Of a stretch of 17,269 bases of DNA, positions 1 through 5,995 are shown piece after piece. Numbering within the stretch: the first letter of the stretch is position 1; the number at the start of each line of letters is the position of its first letter. Both the position numbers and the translations under genes were made by a program. This DNA comes from UBA3071 sp965369635 (lineage in GTDB: Bacteria > Chloroflexota > Anaerolineae > UBA3071). The notes below the pieces were generated by a model, which did no database searches, was not told the origin of the DNA, and worked only from the letters and a program-made list of their open reading frames with translations. The stretch covers positions 1-17,269 of the forward strand of contig CBDURC010000031.1 of assembly GCA_965369635.1 (NCBI GenBank), in the 5' to 3' direction.

Positions 1-530
1 CGATCGGCGCCAATGCGATACCAGATGTCGCCCGCGTAGCTTCCCTCCTCGAAGATGTCCACCTCCGTGCCGCTCCGCAACCGATCCACCGGCGGATTGT
101 CCGGCCGCACACCAGGGCGAGCACGTACGTTCAGCAACGTGGCGGTGACTACGCCCCGCCCTATCGGTTCCGACGGCGGCCCGGGAGGGGGATCGGGGGG
201 AGGCTCGGGGGGCGGGTCTGGAGGCGGCACTGGAGGCGGCACCGGCTCCCCTATGCGCCGCACCCAGTCGCTGTGCACCCAACGATCGCTGCCAATACGA
301 TACCATATGTCGCCTGCGTGACTTTCCTCCTCGAAGATGTCTACCTCCGCGCCACTCCGCAACTGGTCCACCGGCGGATTGTCTGGCCGCACCCCAGGGC
401 GGGCACGCACGTTCAGCACCGTGGTGGTGACTACACCCCTCACCGTCGGCTCCGACGGCGGCCCAGGAGGGGGCTCGGGCGGAGGCTCTGGCGGCGGTTC
501 GGGTGGAGGCTCGGGGGGCGGCCCCGGGGA
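1..530 (-). repeat. Tandem 282-bp repeat coding SH3b unit plus proline linker
   Basis: Bases 1-250 and 283-530 are close copies offset by exactly 282 bp (94 codons). For example, GAAGATGTC starts at 51 and again at 333. The copies code one SH3b unit and one Pro-rich linker each. The offset is a multiple of three, so unit number can change without breaking the frame. More copies may lie beyond the left edge. Confidence 0.85.
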
Positions 531-1469
531 CCCACCAAACTCCACGCCCCGCAGTTCCGAAGTCTGCAGGATATGTACCGCGCTGGCAGCGATCCAATCC
601 CGGCCACCCGTCTGATACCAGAGCGCACCGCCGGCCATGGTCTCGGCCTTGATGGCCAGGTAGGTGCCCCATCCCAGGGAGCGAGAGACCTGGCCGCCGC
701 CGGGTGTGGTGGAGGTAAGCGCCCCACTCCACATAGGTCGGGCGTAGCGGAAGGGCAGCCAAGGCTGATACTCAGTTGCGGCCTGTGGTACCTCGGCGGG
801 AGCGACGAAGTCTATCTCAGGGATGTCCGCCGCAGGTTCCTCGAAGATCATCGGCTCCTGCACCGGGAAGGCAACCTCCAACGGGCTCTCGGCCAAGGTC
901 GCCAGCCAAAAACCATCATCGTCCAGCAGATCCACGGCCACCGTGTGGCTGCCCGATTTGGAATAATCGAGGACCCTCTCAACAGTCTGATCGGGGCCGT
1001 CCGCGCCGCTCAGCCAATGCACCTGGCCCGCGCCGCCGTCTATGCGCAGTCGTTGCTCCGGCGCCAAACCGGTCACGTGCAGGTTGACAGCCACTTGCAG
1101 TGGCTGCCGCTCAATGTGCTGCAAGGCGAGCAGCGGCAGTTCAGGGCTGGCCGCGGGGGGCTCTTCAGTCAAAGCCTCTGGCCCAGTGGTCGCTGAAACG
1201 GCGACAGCGCCCCAATGGAGACGAACGGTGTGGTCACCTGGGCTGGCATAGATGTGGACAGCCAGTTCCTGGCTGCGCTGCTCCCGCCAGGTAACGGCGG
1301 TGGGGGCACAAAGCACGCCCAGATCCAGAGTATGGCCGTCGTCTGTCTCCAACCGCGCCGGGGCGCAGATGGGTGCGCCTTCTCCGTCAGGGGCGGCGAA
1401 CTCCACTTGGACACGCACGCTGAGACCATCTGGTTCCAGCAGTGATCGCAAACGGATGGGAAGCGTCAT
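1..1469 (-). CDS. SH3b-repeat protein with proline-rich linkers (3' end outside window)
   Basis: On the minus strand an uninterrupted frame runs from ATG at 1469 to the left edge (489 codons visible, no stop). A GAGGAGG ribosome-binding site lies just upstream. No signal peptide is seen (starts MTLPIRLRSLLEPDGLS). Residues about 1-330 have no recognised fold. A first SH3-like unit near residues 265-310 ends LWYQTGGRDWIAAS. After it come a (PPPEP)n linker and two nearly identical bacterial SH3 units, each with VLNVRARPGVRPDNPPVD or close variants, then VDIFEE and DIWYRIG. SH3b domains usually bind peptidoglycan or cell-surface material, so a surface or cell-wall role is inferred. It lies 49 bp downstream of the PAS gene on the same strand and is probably co-transcribed with it. 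Strong Gly-rich frames on the opposite strand are shadows of the proline linkers. Confidence 0.85.
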   Translation of the reverse strand, partial: MTLPIRLRSLLEPDGLSVRVQVEFAAPDGEGAPICAPARLETDDGHTLDLGVLCAPTAVTWREQRSQELAVHIYASPGDHTVRLHWGAVAVSATTGPEALTEEPPAASPELPLLALQHIERQPLQVAVNLHVTGLAPEQRLRIDGGAGQVHWLSGADGPDQTVERVLDYSKSGSHTVAVDLLDDDGFWLATLAESPLEVAFPVQEPMIFEEPAADIPEIDFVAPAEVPQAATEYQPWLPFRYARPMWSGALTSTTPGGGQVSRSLGWGTYLAIKAETMAGGALWYQTGGRDWIAASAVHILQTSELRGVEFGGSPGPPPEPPPEPPPEPPPEPPPGPPSEPTVRGVVTTTVLNVRARPGVRPDNPPVDQLRSGAEVDIFEEESHAGDIWYRIGSDRWVHSDWVRRIGEPVPPPVPPPDPPPEPPPDPPPGPPSEPIGRGVVTATLLNVRARPGVRPDNPPVDRLRSGTEVDIFEEGSYAGDIWYRIGAD

Positions 1470-1518
1470 GGGTTCCTCCTCGGTGACTGTGACTCAGGAT
1501 TGGCAGGGCGAAAGGCCC

Positions 1519-1848
1519 TCACTTCGTTGGCGGCTCATATCGCTCGTAATAGCCCAGAACCTGGCCGTTCTCGTCCCGCACCGCCCGCATGTAGATGCGG
1601 TGCTTTTTATTGTCGGTGATGAGCCGCTCCTCCAGTCCGGTGCGCATTGCAGACAGGGTCTCGATGATGACCTGCTGCGACTGTTCATTGTGACAATCCA
1701 GCAGCGAGCGGCCGAGGTGCTTCTCTCCCTCGCTGTAATACGCGATGGCGGCCTTGTTCATGTAACGGATCGTGTGAGCTGTATCGGCAAACAAGAGGGG
1801 ATCTCTGAGGCTGTCCAGGATGGCAGCCATGAGGTTGGTGTCAACCAT
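1519..1848 (-). CDS. Small single PAS-domain protein
   Basis: 109 residues starting MVDTNLMAAILDSLRDPLLF. The start at 1848 is chosen because GAAGGAGA stands at normal distance upstream; an upstream ATG at 1941 in the same frame has no such site and lies above the promoter at 1883-1911. The whole protein is one PAS fold: DPLLFADTAHTIRYMNKAA, then the conserved GRSLLDCHN segment, then MRAVRDENGQVLGYYERYEP. It resembles the PAS module found in DUF438/PAS_10 proteins, where the GRS..CH segment is typical. No output domain is present, so it probably acts as a free sensor or cofactor-binding module. The signal sensed (haem, flavin, other) cannot be told. It is followed on the same strand by the SH3b gene. 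Confidence 0.85.
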   Translation of the reverse strand: MVDTNLMAAILDSLRDPLLFADTAHTIRYMNKAAIAYYSEGEKHLGRSLLDCHNEQSQQVIIETLSAMRTGLEERLITDNKKHRIYMRAVRDENGQVLGYYERYEPPTK

Positions 1849-1882
1849 GTCGTCTCCTTCGCTACTCTTCTTTCCTGCCACC

Positions 1883-1911
1883 ATTCTACCATAAGTTGCC
1901 GCACCGGTCAA
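1883..1911 (-). promoter_or_regulatory. Sigma70-type promoter for the PAS-SH3b unit
   Basis: Minus strand: TTGACC (1911-1906), 17-bp spacer, TAGAAT (1888-1883). The predicted transcript start, near 1876, is about 28 nt upstream of the PAS start codon. Confidence 0.7.
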
Positions 1912-2056
1912 AGGGCATCGCGCATTGGGTTGCGTATGCATTCCGGGTCAGCCGGGACTGCATTCATCACAGACCATCGTACAAGCAGTGCACAGATTCC
2001 CACCAAAGAAAGGACGTCCTGCCACGGCTGCACTAGCTGCACTATGTCGCCCGCTA

Positions 2057-2100
2057 GCCTGCCAGCCTACCAGTTTCCCGGTCTGCCAGCCCGTCAGTCC
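2057..2100. repeat. Degenerate short tandem repeat (GCCAG/CTACCAG type)
   Basis: The stretch between the two divergent promoters is a series of imperfect 7-8 bp units such as GCCTGCC, AGCCTAC, CAGTTTC, GTCTGCC, AGCCCGTCAG. No coding potential is evident. The rest of 1912-2124 shows nothing else I can support. Confidence 0.5.
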
Positions 2101-2124
2101 CTCCGCGCAAGTGCGAGTGCCGAT

Positions 2125-2153
2125 TTGACAAGGTGGACCATCCTGCGTATAAT
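2125..2153 (+). promoter_or_regulatory. Consensus sigma70 promoter of the padR-DUF364 operon
   Basis: TTGACA at 2125-2130, 17-bp spacer, TATAAT at 2148-2153: a perfect match to both hexamers with optimal spacing. Such a strong promoter next to a dyad fits a tightly repressed unit. Confidence 0.9.
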
Positions 2154-2174
2154 CTATGTGCAGAATACACATAG
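2154..2174 (+). promoter_or_regulatory. Likely PadR operator (perfect dyad at the transcript start)
   Basis: CTATGTG (2154-2160), seven spacer bases, CACATAG (2168-2174): a perfect inverted repeat. It directly abuts the -10 box and covers the expected transcript start. It contains ATGT and ACAT half-sites, the type described for PadR operators, and lies just upstream of a padR-like gene, so autorepression is inferred. Confidence 0.75.
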
Positions 2175-2198
2175 ATGAGTACCACATGGAGGTTCGCT

Positions 2199-2609
2199 AT
2201 GCCCGGAGGCAGGCGACGAGGTTGGAGAGGGGGTCACGGCATGCCCCGCTGGCGGCGCATCGCCCGTTTTGTGCAGCCGTGCCTGCTGTTACTGCTGCAC
2301 CAAGGCCGCTCCCACGGTTACAACCTGATCGAGAACCTGAGAACCTTCGGCTTCGCGGAAGATCCCGTGGACTCCAGTGTGGTCTATCGTTACCTGCGGG
2401 AAATGGAGGAGGACGCCCTGGTGGCCTCAGAGTGGGACACGAAGGCCAGTGCCGGCCCGGCACGGCGAGTCTACCGCATCACAGAAGAGGGTGACCGTGC
2501 CCTGGCCTGGTGGGTGGCGAGCCTGCGGGAGACGGACCGCGTGCTTCACCGCTTCTTGCAAGCCTACCACCAGCACATGGAGGAGGATCAGGGTGAGCAC
2601 TACGGCTGA
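2199..2609 (+). CDS. PadR-family transcriptional regulator
   Basis: 136 residues. Start chosen at 2199 because GGAGG (2188-2192) is six bases upstream; an in-frame ATG at 2175 would leave almost no leader and lacks a site. Residues 1-20 are Arg/Gly-rich (MPGGRRRGWRGGHGMPRWRR). Residues about 22-105 form the PadR winged helix: LLLLLHQGRSHGYNLIENL, then SSVVYRYLREMEEDALV (recognition helix) and RRVYRITEEGDRAL (wing). The C-terminal helix RFLQAYHQHMEEDQGEH is the short dimerisation tail. PadR proteins bind a dyad over their own promoter and release it on ligand or redox signals. The gene overlaps the DUF364 gene by 17 bp. The effector is unknown; regulation of the metal-cofactor genes downstream is an inference. 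Confidence 0.9.
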   Translation: MPGGRRRGWRGGHGMPRWRRIARFVQPCLLLLLHQGRSHGYNLIENLRTFGFAEDPVDSSVVYRYLREMEEDALVASEWDTKASAGPARRVYRITEEGDRALAWWVASLRETDRVLHRFLQAYHQHMEEDQGEHYG

Positions 2610-3360
2610 ACTGCTGGGTGTACTGTCCGGCGACGCCGCAGTGCAAGAGGTGCGCATTGGTGCGTTCTGGACGGCGGTGGTGATTGAACGAGGGGGGCAT
2701 CGCCGTTGCGGGTTAGCTTCGGCGCTGCGCGGGAATGATCATCACCAACACGGCCATCACCCCGTGCGGGACGCAGGGCGGCTGGCGGACCGCAGCGCCC
2801 TGGAATTGGCCGGCCTGATACACTCCGACAGCTTGCTGGAAGCCAGCATCGGCATGGCAGCAATCAATGCTCTGCTGGAAGTGGATGAAGCCGTCTGCGT
2901 GGAACTGAACGCCGCAGACGTCATTCGAGAGAGGGGCGAGGGCAAGGCCGTCGCCATCGTCGGCCATTTCCCTTTTATTGAGGAATTGCGGACGCACGTG
3001 GGGGATTTGTGGGTGTTGGAGCTGCGCCCAGGGCCTGGAGATCTGCCGGCCGAAGCCGCGCCGGAGATCATTCCCCAGGCAGATGTGGTGGCCATCTCCA
3101 GCACGACGCTGATCAACGGCACCTTTGAGGGACTGGTGGCGCTCTGCCGGCCGGACGCCTACGTTCTGCTCCTTGGCCCCAGTACGCCGCTGTCGCCATT
3201 GCTCTTCGACCACGGTGTGCAACTCCTCTCGGGCGCGCTGGTGGACGACGTGGACAGCGTGTTGCGGCTGGTGAGCCAAGGCGCCAGCTTTCGACAGATC
3301 CACCGCCACGGCGTGCGGCTGGTGACGATGGCGGGCACCAAGTCTAGCGGACAGGCCTGA
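2593..3360 (+). CDS. DUF364-family (putative heavy-metal chelation) protein
   Basis: 255 residues from GTG at 2593, preceded by GGAGGAGG (2579-2586) at six bases; it overlaps the padR gene, which implies translational coupling. Residues about 5-100 match the DUF4213-type N-domain (RRCGLASALRG, then ELAGLIHSDSLLEASIGMAAINALL). Residues about 105-240 form the Rossmann-like DUF364 domain (GKAVAIVGHFPFIEELR, VVAISSTTLINGTFEGL, VLLLGPSTPLSP). Family members are annotated as putative heavy-metal chelators, and biochemical proof is thin. An unusual His cluster, NDHHQHGHHP (residues 48-57), sits in the N-domain and could bind metal. It fits the metal-cofactor theme of the neighbours. Confidence 0.85.
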   Translation: MSTTAELLGVLSGDAAVQEVRIGAFWTAVVIERGGHRRCGLASALRGNDHHQHGHHPVRDAGRLADRSALELAGLIHSDSLLEASIGMAAINALLEVDEAVCVELNAADVIRERGEGKAVAIVGHFPFIEELRTHVGDLWVLELRPGPGDLPAEAAPEIIPQADVVAISSTTLINGTFEGLVALCRPDAYVLLLGPSTPLSPLLFDHGVQLLSGALVDDVDSVLRLVSQGASFRQIHRHGVRLVTMAGTKSSGQA

Positions 3361-3451
3361 TCATCGCAAGGGATTACTAGCGGAAGAGATATTGAGGGCT
3401 TCTAGTCAGGTATTTGGTATTAGGTATCAGTCAATGTCATTGAGTTGAGGT

Positions 3452-3513
3452 GTAGCATAGGGCCTTGTGCCCGTTTCTTGCCACCACAAGACGCCCACTA
3501 GGGGCTAAACTAC
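3452..3513. repeat. Imperfect long hairpin with GTAG/CTAC ends
   Basis: GTAGCATAG (3452-3460) faces CTAAACTAC (3505-3513), with 7 of 9 positions pairing. Inside, CTTGTG (3464-3469) faces CACAAG (3485-3490). Its ends resemble those of the longer hairpin at 5229-5300, so both may be copies of one dispersed noncoding element. A short perfect dyad, TCAATG-T-CATTGA, lies at 3431-3443. I see no gene in 3361-3623. Confidence 0.4.
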
Positions 3514-3532
3514 GCTTATCTTGATGACATTG

Positions 3533-3585
3533 AGGTCTCAGTGATCGATGATCAGGGACATACTGATCCCCGATCACTGGGACCT
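3533..3585. promoter_or_regulatory. Strong stem-loop in the leader of the mrp gene
   Basis: AGGTCTCAGTGATCG (3533-3547) pairs with CGATCACTGGGACCT (3571-3585): 14 Watson-Crick pairs plus one G-T. GATCAG/CTGATC extends it inside. It ends 38 nt before the mrp start. It has no T-run, so it is not a typical terminator. It could be an operator, a structured leader or a dispersed palindrome. Confidence 0.55.
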
Positions 3586-3623
3586 GACCACCAACAAAGC
3601 ACAACGAAAGTAAAGGGAGGACG

Positions 3624-4715
3624 ATGCTTACTGAAGAACGAGTGATTGACGCGCTGCGCGAGGTGATGGATCCGGAGTTGCGGCGCAGTCTGGTGGAACT
3701 GGGGATGGTCAAGGACGTGGAGATCGAAGGCAGTCAGGTGCGTTTCACGCTGGCTTTGACCACACTGGCCTGTCCCCTGAAAGATCAGATCGTGTCCGAG
3801 GCGCGAGCGGCCGTACTGGCTCTGGAAGGCGCCGAGGCTGCGGACATTGAGCTGGCGGAAATGACCGCCGAGGAGAAAAAGCGCATCGGCATTGGCAGTG
3901 CAGGTGAAGGCGGAAGTGCCGAGCGCCTCAACAACATCCAGCGAGTTGTGGCCGTGATGAGCGGCAAGGGCGGCGTGGGCAAATCACTGGTCAGCAGCCT
4001 GCTGGCGGTGGCCCTGCGTCGTCACGGTGAACGGGTCGGCGTGCTCGATGCCGACATTACCGGCCCCAGCATTCCCAAGATGTTCTTTCCCGACGGCGCT
4101 CGGCCCGGCCAAAGCCCCCTGGGCATGCTGCCGGCCCAGACAAAGACGGGCATCAAGATCATGTCCATCAATCTGCTGTTGCCCAACGAGGACGAGGCAG
4201 TGATCTGGCGAGGGCCGCTTATCAGCGGAGCCATCCGGCAATTCTGGGGCGATGTCTTCTGGGGCGACCTGCACTGGCTCATAGTGGACCTGCCGCCAGG
4301 CACGTCCGATGCCTCGCTGACGGTGATACAGTCGCTGCCGCTGAGCGGGATCGTTCTGGTGAGCTCACCCCAGGACCTGGCGGGCATGGTGGTGCGCAAG
4401 GCTGCCAGTATGGCCAAGCGTATGGGCGTGCCCATCCTGGGACTGGTGGAGAACATGAGCTACTTCATCTGCCCCGACACGGGCAAGCAGCACGACGTTT
4501 TCGGACCCAGCCATGCGGAGGAGACAGCGCACAAGCTGTGGGTACCGTTCCTGGGGCGGCTACCGATTGACCCGGAGATCGCCAAGGTGTGCGATACCGG
4601 GCACATCGAGGACTATCCGGCGGAGGAGTTCGCTCCCATCGCCGAGCGGGTGATGAAAGCCGCTCCGACGGCCAGCCAGCCGCGATTCCCCATTGGGCAA
4701 GGAAAGAAGCAATAG
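3624..4715 (+). CDS. mrp: Mrp/Nbp35-type Fe-S cluster carrier ATPase with MIP18 domain
   Basis: 363 residues, start after GGGAGG. Residues 1-80 are a MIP18/DUF59 domain (MDPELR at 15-20, then LTTLACPLKDQI). Residues 105-350 are a deviant-Walker-A ATPase: SGKGGVGKS (113-121), DADITGPS (142-149), DLPPGTSD (222-229). This class binds and transfers [4Fe-4S] clusters to apo-enzymes in the cytoplasm, using a cysteine pair that bridges the dimer. Here the usual CPxC is CPDTG (Cys283): only the first cysteine is left. Either cluster binding uses one cysteine per subunit or the protein acts differently. It stands alone between two noncoding stretches and precedes the DUF5320/NifX block. The family call is firm; the cofactor it serves is unknown. 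Confidence 0.93.
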   Translation: MLTEERVIDALREVMDPELRRSLVELGMVKDVEIEGSQVRFTLALTTLACPLKDQIVSEARAAVLALEGAEAADIELAEMTAEEKKRIGIGSAGEGGSAERLNNIQRVVAVMSGKGGVGKSLVSSLLAVALRRHGERVGVLDADITGPSIPKMFFPDGARPGQSPLGMLPAQTKTGIKIMSINLLLPNEDEAVIWRGPLISGAIRQFWGDVFWGDLHWLIVDLPPGTSDASLTVIQSLPLSGIVLVSSPQDLAGMVVRKAASMAKRMGVPILGLVENMSYFICPDTGKQHDVFGPSHAEETAHKLWVPFLGRLPIDPEIAKVCDTGHIEDYPAEEFAPIAERVMKAAPTASQPRFPIGQGKKQ

Positions 4716-4761
4716 GGGCAACTACTCAGGCTGCCACGGAATTGGATGTTTTAGGCTCTTA

Positions 4762-4779
4762 GCCCTCGTCCTCGAGGGC
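4762..4779. terminator. GC-rich hairpin downstream of mrp, possible terminator
   Basis: GCCCTCG (4762-4768), TCCT loop, CGAGGGC (4773-4779). No T-run follows directly, so intrinsic termination is uncertain. A second weaker hairpin, GCCCC/GGGGC, lies at 4827-4842. No convincing promoter was found for the next gene in 4716-4913. Confidence 0.35.
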
Positions 4780-4913
4780 GGCTCTGGCGAGAGTATCTCG
4801 TTTTGAGCAGATTTGCCGCACAAGCCGCCCCCGGGACGGGGCCTGGGAGCATAGGCTGAGCAGTAGCCAATAAGGATCACAACTACCGAGAAAGATGAAA
4901 GGAGGTGAATACG

Positions 4914-5177
4914 ATGCCACGATTAGATGGAACTGGACCAGCAGGGATAGGGCCAATGACCGGCGGCGCACGAGGGTGGTGCAATCCGTATGGGCCTCCC
5001 TACGCGGGTGCGCGCAGGACACCTTTTGACTCGTATGGCGCACCCTATGCCAATCGTCCCTCCGCCTTCCGGCCTTACCGGGGATACGCGCCAGCCTACG
5101 GCTTCAGGCGTCCTCGATGGGGCCTGGGCAGAGGCCGGAGTGGTTGGGGCCGTGGCAGAGGCCGCACGTGGCGGTGA
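4914..5177 (+). CDS. DUF5320-type Gly/Arg/Tyr-rich small protein
   Basis: 87 residues. ATG at 4914 is chosen over the in-frame GTG at 4905 because that GTG lies inside the AAAGGAGGTGA ribosome-binding site. The N-terminus MPRLDGTGPAGIGPMTG is the hallmark of DUF5320 proteins (compare MPRGDKTGPAGMGPMTG in the gene at 5372). A single cysteine follows (GWCNPYG, Cys25). The rest is low complexity: YGPPYAG, YRGYAPAYGFRRP, then a basic tail GRGRSGWGRGRGRTWR. Unlike the second copy it has no C-terminal coiled coil. The family's function is unknown; its members are often found beside NifX-like and MinD/Mrp genes in anaerobes. The basic tail could bind nucleic acid or an acidic partner (inference). 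Confidence 0.8.
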   Translation: MPRLDGTGPAGIGPMTGGARGWCNPYGPPYAGARRTPFDSYGAPYANRPSAFRPYRGYAPAYGFRRPRWGLGRGRSGWGRGRGRTWR

Positions 5178-5190
5178 GGTTGCTCACCGC
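5171..5190. repeat. Perfect hairpin overlapping a stop codon
   Basis: GCGGTGAG (5171-5178), GTTG loop, CTCACCGC (5183-5190): eight perfect pairs. The stop codon of the first DUF5320 gene (5175-5177) lies in the left arm. No T-run follows. It may stabilise the mRNA 3' end. Confidence 0.55.
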
Positions 5191-5228
5191 GAGGAAGACA
5201 GGTGGTCTCCCTGCAACGTGTTGATGGC

Positions 5229-5300
5229 TCGTAGTCAGGCACGAAACGAAGTGGAGTGCCGTCAAAACGCCACTCCGCTACGCTCCGTGGCTTACTACGA
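5229..5300. repeat. 72-bp imperfect palindrome with TCGTAGT/ACTACGA ends
   Basis: Arms 5229-5243 and 5286-5300 pair at 13 of 15 positions (TCGTAGT and ACTACGA at the tips). GGAGTG (5253-5258) and CACTCC (5271-5276) form an inner stem. It fills most of the space between the two DUF5320 genes and looks like a dispersed noncoding repeat. The remainder of 5178-5371 shows no gene. Confidence 0.55.
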
Positions 5301-5371
5301 ACATCGTCAACGCAATGGCGGGAGACTATGGGAAAACACACTCTAAAGAGAATGGAGAGGAGGTGAATGAA

Positions 5372-5749
5372 ATGCCAAGAGGAGACAAGACTGGGCCGGC
5401 GGGCATGGGCCCGATGACCGGGCGCGGCGCCGGTTACTGCGCGGGCTACAACATGCCGGGCTACGCCCATCCAATGCCCGGACGCGGCTTCGGCATGGGC
5501 CGGGGTCGTGGCTGGGCAGGCGGTGGAGGCGGCGGTTGGCGCTGGCGCCAAAGGTTCCACGCCACAGCGATGCCCGTCGGGCCGCGCTTCGGCTATGGGC
5601 CAGCCTGGGGACCGCCACCCGCGGCATACGGCCCTTATGCTCCCCCTCCCGAGCAGGAACTCGACGCGCTGAAAGAGCAGGCTTCATGGCTGAAAGAGGA
5701 ACTGGAGGCCATAAGCACGCGCATCGGGGAACTCGAAGGGGAGGAGTAG
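5372..5749 (+). CDS. DUF5320-type protein with C-terminal coiled coil
   Basis: 125 residues, ATG at 5372 behind GAGAGGAGGTGA (5355-5366). The N-terminal signature MPRGDKTGPAGMGPMTGRGA with Cys at GYCAGYN is classic DUF5320. The middle is rich in Met, Gly, Arg and aromatic residues (GRGFGMGRGRGWAGG, WRWRQRF). Residues about 97-125 (EQELDALKEQASWLKEELEA onward) are a heptad coiled coil. The same kind of tail ends the two NifX-like proteins downstream, suggesting that the three proteins associate. Biochemical function is unknown; a scaffold or metal-cofactor carrier in the block is inferred. It is followed by three strong hairpins, so the transcript may be processed or end here. Confidence 0.85.
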   Translation: MPRGDKTGPAGMGPMTGRGAGYCAGYNMPGYAHPMPGRGFGMGRGRGWAGGGGGGWRWRQRFHATAMPVGPRFGYGPAWGPPPAAYGPYAPPPEQELDALKEQASWLKEELEAISTRIGELEGEE

Positions 5750-5753
5750 AACC

Positions 5754-5783
5754 CCTCCCGCAGGCTTGGAAACCTGCGGGAGG
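5754..5783. repeat. Perfect 11-bp palindrome, REP-like
   Basis: CCTCCCGCAGG (5754-5764), loop CTTGGAAA, CCTGCGGGAGG (5773-5783). It begins five bases after the DUF5320 stop codon. There is no T-run. The GAAA-containing loop and GC-rich arms match the elements at 8046-8065 and 14058-14082. Confidence 0.7.
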
Positions 5784-5792
5784 CTGAAAGAA

Positions 5793-5834
5793 CGGGGCGG
5801 GTGAGCACGATCTGGCGATTCGCCACCCGCCCCG
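5793..5834. repeat. Perfect 11-bp inverted repeat with nested hairpin
   Basis: CGGGGCGGGTG (5793-5803) pairs with CACCCGCCCCG (5824-5834). Inside, TGGCGA-T-TCGCCA (5813-5825) can form a competing hairpin that shares two bases with the outer right arm. Confidence 0.6.
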
Positions 5835-5845
5835 GCTCCCAACCG

Positions 5846-5880
5846 CAGAAGCGACGACTCTAGACGCTAGAGCGCTTCTG
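5846..5880. repeat. 14-bp stem with internal bulge
   Basis: CAGAAGCG (5846-5853) pairs with CGCTTCTG (5873-5880). CTCTAG (5858-5863) pairs with CTAGAG (5867-5872) around an ACG loop, and a four-base bulge separates the two stems. It is the third strong hairpin in 130 bp. Confidence 0.6.
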
Positions 5881-5922
5881 GCGGTGGATGCACAACAGGA
5901 AAGCACTTCTGGACAATCCAGC

Positions 5923-5952
5923 TTGGCAGATTCTGCTTTTATGCATTATACT
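5923..5952 (+). promoter_or_regulatory. Promoter of the NifX-scaffold-MinD gene block
   Basis: TTGGCA (5923-5928), 18-bp spacer, TATACT (5947-5952). The leader before the first start codon would be about 33 nt. Confidence 0.65.
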
Positions 5953-5965
5953 CTGCATTGAGGAA

Positions 5966-5995
5966 AAACGTCAAATGAGGAGAAACGTCAAATGA
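5966..5995 (+). promoter_or_regulatory. Duplicated ribosome-binding/start segment with six-codon leader ORF
   Basis: AAACGTCAAATGA occurs at 5966-5978 and again at 5983-5995, each preceded by a GAGGA or GGAGA site. The first copy opens a mini-ORF at 5975 (M-R-R-N-V-K, stop at 5993-5995). Its stop overlaps the ATG of the NifX-like gene (5992) as ATGA. This may couple translation or act as a leader peptide; it may also be a chance duplication. Confidence 0.5.

Noticed and set aside
55..615. Gly/Ser-rich open frames on the plus strand
   Set aside because: They are the complement of the proline-rich linkers of the minus-strand SH3b gene, which has a ribosome-binding site, a repeat structure and recognisable domains.
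1252..2178. A 308-codon plus-strand frame
   Set aside because: It is antisense to the PAS gene and runs across two promoters; the protein looks random.
5754..5783. Intrinsic terminator after the second DUF5320 gene
   Set aside because: The stem is strong but no T-run follows, and similar palindromes occur inside genes, so it is listed as a repeat.
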